From assembly GCA_951799425.1 (NCBI GenBank), contig OX637409.1, forward strand, positions 12,496,960 through 12,560,959: a stretch of DNA of 64,000 nucleotides. The letters are read 5' to 3'. The stretch is from Ilex aquifolium (Eukaryota; Streptophyta; Magnoliopsida; Aquifoliales; Aquifoliaceae). The position numbers and the translations under genes were made by a program. This document shows, in pieces, positions 46,945 to 58,465 of the stretch; the first letter of the stretch is position 1; the number at the start of each line of letters is the position of its first letter. The notes beneath the pieces were generated by a model. That model had not been told where the DNA came from. It ran no database searches and worked only from the letters and a program-made list of their open reading frames with translations.

Positions 46945-47749
46945 TCCAAACAACCATACAAGAATACAATACCAATTATTCTCTCAAATACCCAACAATT
47001 CCAAATAACTACAAAATCCACAATTTCTCATTTTACAAGCATATCTCAAAATACCCAAATTAAGCATGTGACATTTTCAATAACCAATCAAGAAAAATGC
47101 AAGAGATCACAACAATATCATTTTATTACTCAACACAAAACACTAGAATTTTGAAATCAAGAATAAAGGAAGAGTTCAAAAAGGAAAACCCATCACTCTT
47201 GAAAACTAGGGTTTTTCAAACAAAAGAGGGATTTCATGGGTATACCACCCTAACTTTATGTAAAACATGTTAACAATTGCAAGAGAACCAAGAAACAATG
47301 AACTCATAGCAAATACATATGATTAGGAGTCAAAACATATATATATATATATAACCCTAACATCAATGAACAAGAACGGAAGAAAACCCCTACCTTGGTG
47401 TTCTTGAAATCTAGGGTTTGATCTTGAATCACTCTTAAATCCTTTGTTTTTTCCTTTTGATCTTGTGTTTTCTCCTTCTTTATTCTTTTCTAAGACTCTC
47501 TCTAGGATTCCAAGAGGTGTGGGTAAAGGTGTAGTGAAAGTGTAGAAGAGGAGAGTAGAAGAATGGTGTTCTTGAGAAATTTCGGTTTTGATCTCTATAA
47601 GGGTTAACTCTCTCAAGATCTTTGTGTTTTTCTCTCCTTTTCTCTTCTCTTAGGGCTCTAAGATGTTTGGGGTGAGAGTGGGATGGAAGAATGGGTCAAA
47701 TGAGGCTAAAAAGGGTGTTTTAAAACACCAAAATCCCGACTTTTATCGG

Positions 47750-47846
47750 GCGTACCGGTACGCTATACCGGTAAACGGTTTAGCTACTGGTTCGGGCGTA
47801 CCGGTACGGTACCGTACCGTACCGGTACTGTGTACCGGTACACTTC
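47750..47846 (-). repeat. CGTACCGGTACG palindrome array (B3)
   Basis: Overlapping GTACCGGTAC and GGTACCGTACCGTACC words, with a GCTACTGG linker as in A LTRs. Confidence 0.85.
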
Positions 47847-49871
47847 GGCTACTTCAAATTTCAGGGCAGTTTTGACCCATTTAGAGGTCGAATTGGAAAA
47901 TTTTCATGAGATAAACTTTTGTAGCCCTAGATGTCTACTATCTATTGTCCAAATTTCAGATCAGTGGGATATAAGGAGAAAAAGTTATGACCAAAATACT
48001 AGAAGGTGTCCCAACTCCTTTTTACCCAAATTTTCTCTAAGTGTGTTTTCACTCCGGAATACTTCCTAACTTCCAATACACCTCATATTACCTCTCCCAA
48101 GGTTGTTCGACCTTCCGGATTCAATGGACACCTTATTTTGACCTAAAAATATTTAGAAATTTATCTAATTACCCTTTCCAAGTTTAAATGTCTTGGAAAC
48201 TCAAACTTCCCAATCAATATGCATTTCTAGCATTTCTCTTACTATTACAATCTATATAGTTTATTCTTACATCATTACACATATCCATATTTTTACAACA
48301 ATTATTTACTATATATCTATATACATATATAAAAGAAAAATGCGGGGTGTTACAGTACCGCTGTTTTCCCCATTTTTTACCATGCTCCACTTCGAATCTG
48401 AAAAAATTCAAAACATGCAAGTTGTAGATCTGGATGTTCTCTGTATTGTATCAAAATTTGAACTCCATCGGATGGTTGGATAAAAAGTTATGACAATTTT
48501 ACAAAAAATTGGTCCTGAGCTGGCACCTTCCGGAAGGTTTGCTTCGACCTTCTAGAAGGTTTTGCCTAGAAATGCCAGAAAGCCTGCAACTCATGCTGCA
48601 CTTGCTTGGGGGTCCCGCCTATGATTCTCCCACTTGTTCCCTGACATGTGCTACATACATACATGCCTCCTACACCCCAAAGTCAGCCTTGGAAGATGGA
48701 GGATAGGAAAGGGGGAGAGAGAAGAATGGAGGCATGGTGGGTGCAGGCTAGGCTTGTCCTAGCCTATCCAAAGCCAATCAACTCACCTCCCATTGATGGG
48801 AGGCCTGCACACAGGCTATGGGGAACCTCATGGACGAAAATGCAAGAGCTCTACACCATATATTCAGTATTCACACAAGCTTTGAGAAGGAGGCTACCTA
48901 AGCTTAGGAGTAGTTTTTAGAGAAATAAGTTACAAGGAAGAAGACGAAGTTTAGAGAGATAAAGCTAAGATTTTTGCATTTTCTTCACCCAATTCAGTTG
49001 TCGTAAGTTATATTTCATTTGTAATCTTCATTTCTTGCATTGTAATCTCTTTTATATCAAGTTTAATCTTATGTTCTTGCACTTCCATAATTTTTACTGG
49101 GTTTTCTCTGCAACTTTTATGTTTGGGTATGAAATGAATTTTTCTTTGTAGTTTACTATGTCCTAGCATTAATACAAGTCTCACTCTTCATTTCTTAACA
49201 ATGTATTTTTATATTATGTATGTCTTTCCATTAAATATGAGTAGCTAAGTTTTATGTTGGCTAATCCAAGGGAGATTTCCTCTTGGGTATGCTAAATTAA
49301 CTCTTTTTTATTCCTCCTCGTAGTGAAAGATGGTTTGGTTTGACTAGGTTGAGTACGGACGTGGTTGTGAGCTGTTGATACACTGTAGACTTGTCACGGG
49401 ATATGCTTGAATCCTTACCTCCATTTTAGTCCCTCACTTCCTACGAATCAATCAAACACCTAGGCACCATTGGAAGAATTTTTTGGGTTGATTTGGCATT
49501 TCCATTGGAATGACCTCTTCGGATTAGCCAACCTTGTTTCCCTTACATTTTAATCAAAAACACAACTCACCAAAATGTAAACTCAACAGATTTTACACTT
49601 TTCCATTACAAAATCACCTTCACACAATTCATCTTCTTTCCCTGAGGAGACGACGTTGGAATACCAATTCCAAGTAAAACACGACCCTCGAAAGTCTCTC
49701 TACACTTGGGGAGCACTTTTGTACACACACACACACACATATTTTGTTCATTCACACCCGTTTTCTCATTTCTTGCATCGAATTCGAGTAAGAGTGACAC
49801 TCACCCATACACATAAGCCATATACACATTGAGGCTTCATGTTCAGAAATTAGGGTCAACAGAATAAGTCA

Positions 49872-50364
49872 AGCAGTAGGTTTTGCATGTCTTCTACCGG
49901 TAGGTCTTGCATGTCTTTTACCGGTAGGTCATTTAATAAATTTGTCAAAACTTTTGATCCCACCGTCCGATTGAGCTGAAATTTTGACACATGATAGAAG
50001 ACAACCAAATCTACAACTTTCATGGTTTGTACTTTTTTAGATTAGAAGTGGATCATGGTAAAAATGAAAAATACCAGGGTACTACTACCAATTGGTGCGG
50101 GTGCTGCTACCAAAATTCCAGTAGGCTTAGAAACTGGTACCTATGATACCAAGTACCGCTATCTCCTTGATTTCTTTCACTTTAAAGCCTCATAATCCTC
50201 ATGTAATGTGTCCATCTCTTCACCGCTCATCCACACTTAGTTGCAGGGTTCCAAAAGCCATCATTTACCCTATGATTACCTGCAACATCAAAATTTCTAT
50301 ATTATTCATAAATTCGACTAACTTTAAGTAGTTAAATGCATAGTTGAGTTAAAATGCATGTAAT
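49872..50364 (-). repeat. Family A LTR fragment, inverted to its neighbour
   Basis: Reads on the minus strand from ATTACATGCATTTTAACTC (50364) through the GGTTGCAGG-type, CATGAGGATTATGAGGC and CTACAAC...GTTTTGAC blocks to CTACCGGTAG words near 49895-49925. It lacks both LTR ends. It mirrors the start of the plus-strand LTR at 50365, forming an inverted pair. Confidence 0.75.
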
Positions 50365-52183
50365 TGATGAGCACGTAATATTGCATATTTAACGGCCTAA
50401 TTACATGCATTTTAACTCAAATTTGCATTTAATTACTTAGAGTTAGTCGAATTTGTGAATAATGTGGAAATTTTAATGTTGCAGGTAATCATAGAGTAAA
50501 TGATGGATTTCGGAACCTTGCAACTAAATGTGGATGAGTGGTGAAGAGATGGACACATTACATGAGGATTAGGAGGCTTTAAAGTGAAAGAAATCAAGGA
50601 GGTAGAGGTACTTGGTATTATAGGTACCGGTATCTAATAAGCCTACTAGAATTTTGGTACCGACACCCGCACCAATTGGTAGTAGTATCTCAGTTTTACC
50701 CATATTTGGTCATGGTACACTTTGAATCTGAAAAATTTTAAAACATAGAAGTTGTAGATCTGGTTGTCTTCTATCTTGTGTCCAAATTTTAGCTCAATTG
50801 CATGGTGAGATCAAAAGTTATGACAAATTTATGAAAGCTGCTCCTGAGCTAGCACCCCCCTTACGACTTACTGGTAGAAGGAAACCAAAACTTATCTGTA
50901 GAAGACCCTATTGGAAGTTTTCTACCAGTAGAAACCTTACGACCTACCGGTAGAACTTGCCCAGAAAGCCTAGACACTTCCCAACACGGCTCCACCAACC
51001 ATGGGGGCCCACCTCTTGACCTCTAAACCATACCCTGACATGTTTGACACACTATGATGGTTTCTTACACCCTAAAGTCAGATTTGGAAGAGAAAAGCAT
51101 GAGATAGGCAAGAGAGAGAAGATGGGTGTTTCTTGAAGCATGGTAGGAGCATGCTTGGCCTCTCATTGCTTGTGGAAGTGTCCAATCTCTTCCTACTTAT
51201 TGCAACTGAGTTCTCACAGGCTAAGGAGAGAGGATAGATGAAATTTGGAGAAGTCTTAGACCATTATTCAGCTACACACATAGTTTTAGAGGGAGAAAGC
51301 TCAAGCAAGAAGAAGAAGTTAGAGAGAGAAAGTTGGGTTTTTCATATTTCTTCACCATTTTCAGTGTTGTAAGCCTTAAATCACTTGTAATCTTCCCCTT
51401 TTCACTTTAAAATCTTTCATTTAAGTTGTATGCAACTTTAGCTAGTTGTTTTTAGCATTTCAATTTCTACGTTTGGGTATTTGCTTTCAATATTTGTATT
51501 TTGGTCATGAATGCTATTTCACTTGTAGTTTAATTCTTTTATTTTATTAATACAAGTCCCATGCTCCATTTCTCTACCATGTTTCTTTACTTTGTGTTGG
51601 GCTTTCCTTTTATTATGAGTAGCTAGATTTTTAGTTGGCTAATCTAATCGGAATTTCCTCTTGGTTATGCGAAATTGACTCTCGTTCATTCTTCCTCGTA
51701 GTGTAAAATGGTTTGGTTTGACTAGGTTGAGTGCGGACGTGGTTATGGGCTCTTGATACACTGTAAACTTGTCACAGGGTATGCTTGTACCTAACACATC
51801 CACATTAGTCCCTCACTTCTTATGAATCAATCAAACACCGAGACACCATTGGTTGAATGAATCGAGTCGATTTTGCATTGCCATTGGAATGAACTCTATG
51901 GATTAGCCAACCTTGCTTTCTTGCATTTTTATCAAAACACAACTCACCAAACCAAAATTCAAAAGATTTTACACTTTTCATTTCTTTTCAAATCACCCTT
52001 TGAAAACACTTGACTTTTCCTTCTCTGAGGAGACGACCTTAGAATACCCATTCCAAGTAAAACACGACATTTGCAAGTCTCTCTTCGCTTGGGAATTACT
52101 TTTGCACACACACGCACGTTTTGTTCACACACGATTTTTCCCATTTCTTGGATGAAACCCGAGGGAAAGTTACACTCACCTAC
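50365..52183 (+). repeat. Family A LTR, cut at its 3' end by a B element
   Basis: Starts TGATGAGCACGTAATATTGC and contains the TTGTAGATCT block (50751), CTACCGGTAG words (50855-50965), the GGTTTGACTAGGTTGAGTGCGGACG segment, and stops at TACACTCACCTAC where the B LTR begins. Confidence 0.8.
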
Positions 52184-52490
52184 TGTAACACCCCGCATTT
52201 TCTTTTATATATGCATATAGATATAGCAAATAATGGTTGTAAAGATGTGGATAGGGGTATTGAAGTGTGTTTGAACTTTGTAAATTTGAAAAGTAAAGAT
52301 TTAAAATGTTAATGAAAATCATAGTTGAAATTTAGTTTTAGTGAGCGAAAATATAAAATGTTAGGTCCTATAACTTGTATTAGATAGGTTTGGTGTATAA
52401 ATATGTGTTGGAGAGGTTTGTGATGGATTTGATTAGTTTTGGAATGGATTGGAAAAGGAAAACAAAAGAAATAGGCAAAACTGGGTAAAT

Positions 52491-52589
52491 GGTACCGGTA
52501 CCCCGATTCCAGAAGGTTTCTTGTACCGGTACTGGGTACCGATACTGAATGGTACCGGTACCGAGTACCGGTACTACCGATACCAGACT
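52491..52589 (+). repeat. GTACCGGTAC palindrome array upstream of TATA box
   Basis: About five GGTACCGGTACC/GTACCGGTAC words ending about 40 bp before the TATA box. Confidence 0.85.
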
Positions 52590-52628
52590 GTTTATTTTAA
52601 GTCGCGAACAAGCCGATTTTTCCTCCAC

Positions 52629-52636
52629 TATAAATA
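52629..52636 (+). promoter_or_regulatory. TATA box of B-like LTR
   Basis: TATAAATA in CCACTATAAATACATT, the same context as in the other B LTRs. Confidence 0.65.
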
Positions 52637-53819
52637 CATTTTTGTCACCTCCTTAGCCTTCATTACACCACTCCAAACCCTAGAAAACATAAGAGAGGAA
52701 GAGAGAAAGAGAGAAACACAAGATCAAGAGAAAACAAGAGATTGAAGGGTTGATTCAAGATCAAAGCCCTAATTTTTCCAAAAACATTAAGGTAGGGGAT
52801 TTCTTCCTATGTTCTTACATTGAGGCTAGGGCTAAATTATATGTATTCTTTTGGTTTAAAATCATATGTACTTGCTATTAAATACATGATTCTTGTTCCT
52901 CTTGAAATAAATGCCATGTTTTGAACATTGTGATGGTTGGGTAACTATTAAATTTCTCTTTTTCATCTTCAAACCTTGGTTCTAAAGAGAAATGGATTTT
53001 TCCCTCTATTTTTCCTTGGTATTGCTTTCAAAACTTTAGTGTTTGATATTGTACACCAAAATGTTACTTATGATGATCTCTTGCTCATTTTCTTCCATCA
53101 TATTATGAAACATTATATTAGAAATTGTGGAATTTGGTAATTCCTTGAAATGTTGATGAATTGAGAATATGTTGGTTTCCTCAATTGTATGGTTGTTGTG
53201 AGGGACTTGGATTGCCTTCGAGAGATGCCGTAGAGTGTTAGAGGTTAGTCTACCCCAGTGGGGGTGAGATGGTTTCCTAGCACTTGTAGTGGGTTGTCAT
53301 TTGGTAATGAAAACCACTATCGTTCACTGGAGTTCGAACAAGGGATAGTATACTTTTCCTGGGAAGGGACTCGTCACTGCCATTGGGATGGTAGACGCCC
53401 TTTCCTAAAATGCTTGTGAATGCGATTGTGATTGGTGGACTAGGTATAATCGTTGCGTAGATTCATGAGAAACAATCAACATACATGGTACGGGGATGAA
53501 CCAATATACTTGGGATGATGAGTTGGAACGTCTCGGCCGGTGCATTGGTATGGGACAATGCATCGGAAGACGCCCTTCCGAATTGGCCTAACTTTGGACA
53601 CGGTGTATTGTTGTTCAATTTAATTTATTCTTTTACTTGATTGTTGTTATGGTTTAAACTTGAGATCTATTTAAAATATCCTGCTTTTCCTTCAAAATGG
53701 TATATATGCTATTTGTGAAAATGAGACCAACCGTTTTATATGCTTTTCTAAACCTTGTTTGAGTTTGGGAAGATTTTGCTACAAAGATTCGTGCTCATCC
53801 CCTACAATTAATATTTTCA

Positions 53820-53912
53820 GATTTGGCTTTAGAGGAGGAGCTCGGTGTGAATGAGCCGGGCCTTGGGGAAGCTTCCTTTGAGGGGTACCTAGATCCCGAA
53901 TGGGACATCTAG
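53820..53912 (+). other. Conserved 30-codon LTR frame (B-like copy)
   Basis: Codes EEELGVNEPGLGEASFEG and LDPEWDI then TAG. The ATATTTTCAG word just before it looks like a splice acceptor, and AAG/GTAGGGG about 1 kb upstream like a donor. No in-frame ATG in the 30 codons. Confidence 0.7.
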
Positions 53913-54312
53913 AGATATAGCTTATTTTGTTCTAGACTAGGAGATTTATTTCTGAACAATGTAAAGTCTAGATTCTTTTGAAACTCCGCTGCGATATATT
54001 CATGTAATTCTTTTGGGGAATGTAATTGACATATCTGGCCTATTCTTTTGGGATAATGTTAAGGATAGTATAGATGGTAAATAGAAATTTTATTGTTATT
54101 GGATGGTTAAATGGACCCTGTGTGGTCAAGTTAATAGAATTGCACAGGTTGTGATTTTTGGGTGGAGCTTCCTGTACAAAGGAGTCTCTGCCCAAATTTG
54201 GTTAAAATTAAGAATGTTTCTTATTTGATGGATATATATTTAGTTGCTCTCATGACATGAATGGTTTCATAGTGTAATGACGTCCAGGGTGTGTTTTGGG
54301 GTGTTACAAAGT

Positions 54313-54325
54313 TGGTATCAGAGCC
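54313..54325 (+). other. Primer-binding site (tRNA-iMet)
   Basis: TGGTATCAGAGCC, four bases after the LTR. Confidence 0.9.
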
Positions 54326-54451
54326 TAGGCTTTAGGTCTTACATGGGAGCTGTAGGTTATGGATCACCATTAGAGATATAGGATTAGGGTGAAGGAAATT
54401 GTGGTCTAGTTTGATATAAAATTTATGCTTTAGACTAAATCTATACTTAGG

Positions 54452-57400
54452 ATGGCTTGTACATCAATGAAACTGAATTTTGAATTGATGTGCAGGATGG
54501 ACGGGCTACGAGGGCGAGGACGTGGGCGTGGTCGTGGAGGTCAAGCGAATCCAGCACCACCACCACCTCCCGATGCCATGCAAGGCATATATCAATGCTT
54601 GAGGGAGCTCACCACTCTGGTGCAAAACCAGAATGGAAACAACAACAACCACAACCACAACGGGGGAGCTCATCCATTAGCCCAAGTACCGGGCAATGGG
54701 GATGATAACCGGAGGATGGTAACCCTTCGGGAATTTCTGAGGCAACACCCGCCTACTTTCCAAGGGAGCTCCAATCCTTTGGATGCGGATAAATGGATCC
54801 GTCGGATAAAGAAGATATGTGACGGCATGGGGGTTGCCGAAGACTTGAGGGTTGGCTTGGCTACCTATTTGCTCGAGGGGGAGGCCGACCATTGGTGGGA
54901 CTCCGTGAAAAGAAAGAGGAACACCGAGGCACTTACTTGGGAGGAATTCGACCAAGTCTTCCAATACAAGTATTTTCCGGAATCAGTTAGGGACCGGATG
55001 AAGACAGACTTTTTGGCTCTACGGCAGGGTAGCATGACGGTGGCTGAATACGAGAGGAGGTTTGACGAGCTATCCCGCTATGCCACCGAGTTCATATCCA
55101 CTGAGGCCATGAGGGTTAAGCGCTTTGAGCAGGGATTGAGGCCTGCCATCAGGGAGAAGCTTGTGGCACACAAGATCCGGGAATATGGAGATCTTGTGGA
55201 TAGAGCAGCACTAGTGGAGAGAGACACAGAGGATAATTTGAGGAGACAGAGCTTTGCGAGAGGAGGTCCTATACGGACTGGTGCTAGCAGCAGTGGGGTG
55301 CAGAGAGCGGCACCGTACCGTCGTCCTGACCAGGCAGGAGGACAGAGACTCTTGACAGCCCGAGGGGATGGAGCTACTCAGACTCGTACAGGCACTGACC
55401 CACGTCAATGCTTTGCCTGTGGAGGTGTCGGGCACTTCAGACATAACTGTCCATCCTTTCCACCACGGACCAATCAAGCGGCAGGACAAGGGCAAGCAAC
55501 CCAGCCCCCACTACCGAGACAACCTCCACAGAGACCACAGCAGCAGAGACCCATAGGAGCTTTACCCCCAGGCGGCGCCACTCAGGGGAGAGTATTTGCT
55601 TTGACCCAAGCGGAGGAAGATGCCTCCAATGCCGTTATGGAAGGTATCGCCCTTATTTATAATTCTTGGGCTCGCATATTATTTGACCCCGGTGCAACAC
55701 ACTCATTTGTATGCACGACATACGCACTTGATTTGGGATTGAGTTTCGTGAAGTTAGAGCATGTTATGAATATTAGCTTGCCCACGGGAGAACGGTTAGA
55801 CTCTAGCCGAGTCTGCAAGGATTGCGTGCTTCGCATAGGGGAGCACGAATTGATTGTGGATTTGATTGCTTTAGAGATAAAGGGGTATGATGTGATTTTC
55901 GGGATGAACTTGTTGTCTGCTTTCCGGGCGATAATGGATTGTTTCCGCAAGCGGATTACATTTCAGTTACCGGGAGGAGTCATTTTTAGTTTTGTCAATA
56001 ACCGAGACTCTTTCCATCCATTTCCTACTACGGGTAGTAGATTCTTAAAAGCAAAAGCGGGAAGTCAATTGAGTTTCTTAGCTAGCTTGATGGGAGATGA
56101 CCGAGATAAACTCCACACGGATGTGGAGTTCATTGTATCGGAGTTTTCAGATGTTTTTCCCGAGGAATTACCCGGATTACCGCCACATAGGGAAATTGAA
56201 TTCAAGATCGATCTCTATCCGGGAACCGAACCCATATCTATTGCTCCCTACCGGATGGCACCTTTGGAGTTGAAGGAGCTAAGGAAGCAGTTGGATCATT
56301 TGTTGGCGATTGGGTTTATCTGTCTAAGCACTTCACCCTGGGGAGCCCCGGTCCTCTTTGTGAAGAAAACGGATGAGACTCTTCGGTTGTGCACGGATTA
56401 CCGGAGGTTGAATCGGGTTACCGTGAAGAATAAGTATCCGTTGCCGAGAATTGATGACTTATTTGATCAGTTGAAGGGTTCAAAGTATTACTCCAAGATT
56501 GATCTTCGCACGGGATATCATCAGCTACGGATTAAGGAGGAGGATATTCCTAAGACTGCTTTCCGTACCCGGTATGGTCATTTCGAGTATACGGTGATGC
56601 CGTTTGGATTGACTAATGCCCCCGCAGCCTTCATGGATTTGATGCACAGAGTCTTCCGGCCTTACCTCGATCAATTTGTCATTGTGTTTATTGATGACAT
56701 ATTGGTTTACTCACAGACTCAGGAGGAACATGCTCGTCATCTCTCTATGGTGCTACAAACATTGAGAGAACATAAGTTATATGCGAAGATGAGCAAGTGT
56801 GAGTTTTGGATGAAGGAAGTGAAGTTCCTTGGCCATGTTGTGTCCGAGCAAGGATTAGCGGTTGATCCCGCAAAGATTGAGGTCGTGATGAAATGGGAAC
56901 CACCGAAGAATGTGACAGAAGTACGGAGTTTCTTGGGGTTAGCCGGCTATTATCGTAGGTTTGTGGAAGGATTCTCCAAGCTTGCGATGCCGATGACTCG
57001 CCTTACAAAGAAGGGGGAGAAATTTTCGTGGACTCAAGCGTGTGAACTAGCTTTCTGCACCTTGAAGGAGAAGTTGACGACGGCACCTATCCTCATTATT
57101 CCGAGTAGTGGGGAAGGCTACGATGTCTACACCGATGATTCACTACGAGGCTTGGGATGCGTTCTAATGCAAGGAGGGAAGGTAGTGGCTTATGGCTCGA
57201 GGCAACTCAAGGTGCATGAGCAGAATTATCCCACACACGACTTGGAGCTAGCTGCTGTGGTGTTTGCTCTTAAGTTGTGGAGATGTTATTTATACGGGGA
57301 GAAATTTCAAGTGTTCTCGGACCATAAAAGCCTCAAGTATATCTTCACACAGAAAGACTTGAATCTCCGGCAGAGAAGGTGAATTGAGTACTTGGAAGAT

Positions 57401-58465
57401 TATGAGTTCACGCTCAACTACCATCCGGGGAAGGCCAATGTAGTTGCCGACGCTCTTAGCAGGAAGTCTCGGGGTGAAATCAATTCTCTTGCAGTAAATA
57501 GGTGGAAAATGATTGATGCATTGGAGGAGTACGATCTATTGGTGGATGGACCGGAGTATCAACCCTCTATATTCAACCTTATAGCTCAACTGACGCTTCT
57601 GCAACGAGTGGTGGAGTTGCAATGCCTGGATTCGGAACTCGATTTGATTAGAGCCCGATTAGAGAATGGAGAAGTGATGGAAGGATGGTCTTGGAAGAAT
57701 GGAGAGTTGAGATATGGGGATAAGCTATGTGTTCCCAATGATTCGTCCCTAAAGGAGGAAATACTTGGAGAGTGTCATCGCTCCAAGTTTGCTATCCACC
57801 CCGGTAGCACCAAAACGTACAGGGACATGAAGCGCCAATATTGGTGGAAGGGAATGAAGAAGGATGTGGCCAGGTTCATAGCAAAATGTGCGGTGTGCCA
57901 GCAAGTGAAGATTGAGCATCAACGACCTGGAGGATTATTACAGTCTCTGCCTATCCCGAAGTGGAAGTGGGATCACATCACCATGGACTTCGTATCTGGA
58001 TTTCCACGGACTTCACGAGGCCATAATGCCGCATGGGTCATTGTTGATAGACTCACCAAGTCCGCTCACTTCTTGAGTATGAAGACCACCGACACGTTAG
58101 AGACCCTGAGCAAGCTCTATATTCGCGAGATAGTGAGATTGCATGGAGTTCCGCTATCCATTGTGTCGGATCGTGATTCTCGTTTCGTAGCGCAATTTTG
58201 GCAAAGTCTTCAAAGGGCTATGGGGACAGAGTTACACTTCAGCACCGCCTTTCATCTCCAAACGGATGGCCAATCCGAGAGGGTAATCCAGATTCTAGAA
58301 GACATGTTGCGTGCTTGTGTGTTGGACTTCAAGGGAGGTTGGAGCAACCATTTGCCGTTGGTGGAATTTGCATACAACAACAGCTATCAGAAAAGTATTG
58401 GGATGGCACCGTATGAAGCATTGTATGGAAGACCATGTCGATCACCGTATGAATCATCGGTGTAG
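54452..58465 (+). pseudogene. Family B-like gag-pol region, mostly open, no 3' end
   Basis: gag starts [14 protein letters not shown] with [10 protein letters not shown] near residue 22. The capsid block is near residues 90-200 and the CCHC knuckle [14 protein letters not shown] near residue 320 (55409-55450). Protease [10 protein letters not shown] is near residue 411. RT has DYRRLN and catalytic FIDDILVYS (about 56685-56714). RNase [12 protein letters not shown]...SDHKSL (57130-57340) is followed by integrase with [10 protein letters not shown]...CAVCQQ zinc site (57770-57905), [21 protein letters not shown] core and the [20 protein letters not shown] block, where it ends. Largely open with few breaks. 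The chromodomain end is absent. Confidence 0.92.

Larger units (their letters stand above)
45878..48354 (-). repeat. Solo B-type LTR (B3), enlarged by a minisatellite
   Basis: 2477 bp, plus-strand ends TGTAACGCCC and GGGTGTTACA, target duplication GTACC at 45873-45877 and 48355-48359. About 350-400 bp larger than other B LTRs because of a tandem array (46488-46944). Has a palindrome array (47750-47846), a TTGTAG...GTTATG block (47913-47988) shared with A LTRs, a donor-like word near 47391 and a 30-codon frame (46142-46234). Confidence 0.93.
32665..49871 (+). repeat. Family A 3' LTR with three generations of inserts
   Basis: The LTR's own sequence is 32665-32941, 45837-45877 and 48360 to about 49871, about 1.8 kb in total, the normal size. 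The first gap is a minus A solo LTR (TSD ATCGA), the second a solo B LTR (TSD GTACC). CTTCCGGAAG words flank the first insertion point. The end is placed at GTCA near 49871 by analogy with other copies. Confidence 0.8.
52184..54308 (+). repeat. B-like 5' LTR
   Basis: 2125 bp, TGTAACACCCCGC to GGGGTGTTACA. Array at 52491-52589, TATA box 52629-52636, AAG/GTAGGGG near 52789, 30-codon frame 53820-53912. Confidence 0.92.
52184..58465 (+). mobile_element. Family B-like chromovirus, 5' part (left arm of inverted chimera)
   Basis: Plus-strand 5' LTR (52184-54308), tRNA-iMet primer site, gag-pol to within integrase, then an abrupt join at about 58466 to a minus-strand B element. The LTR is clearly more diverged from the 33271-44311 copy than that copy's own LTRs are from each other, so it is a separate subfamily. 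No 3' LTR or chromodomain is present. Confidence 0.88.
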
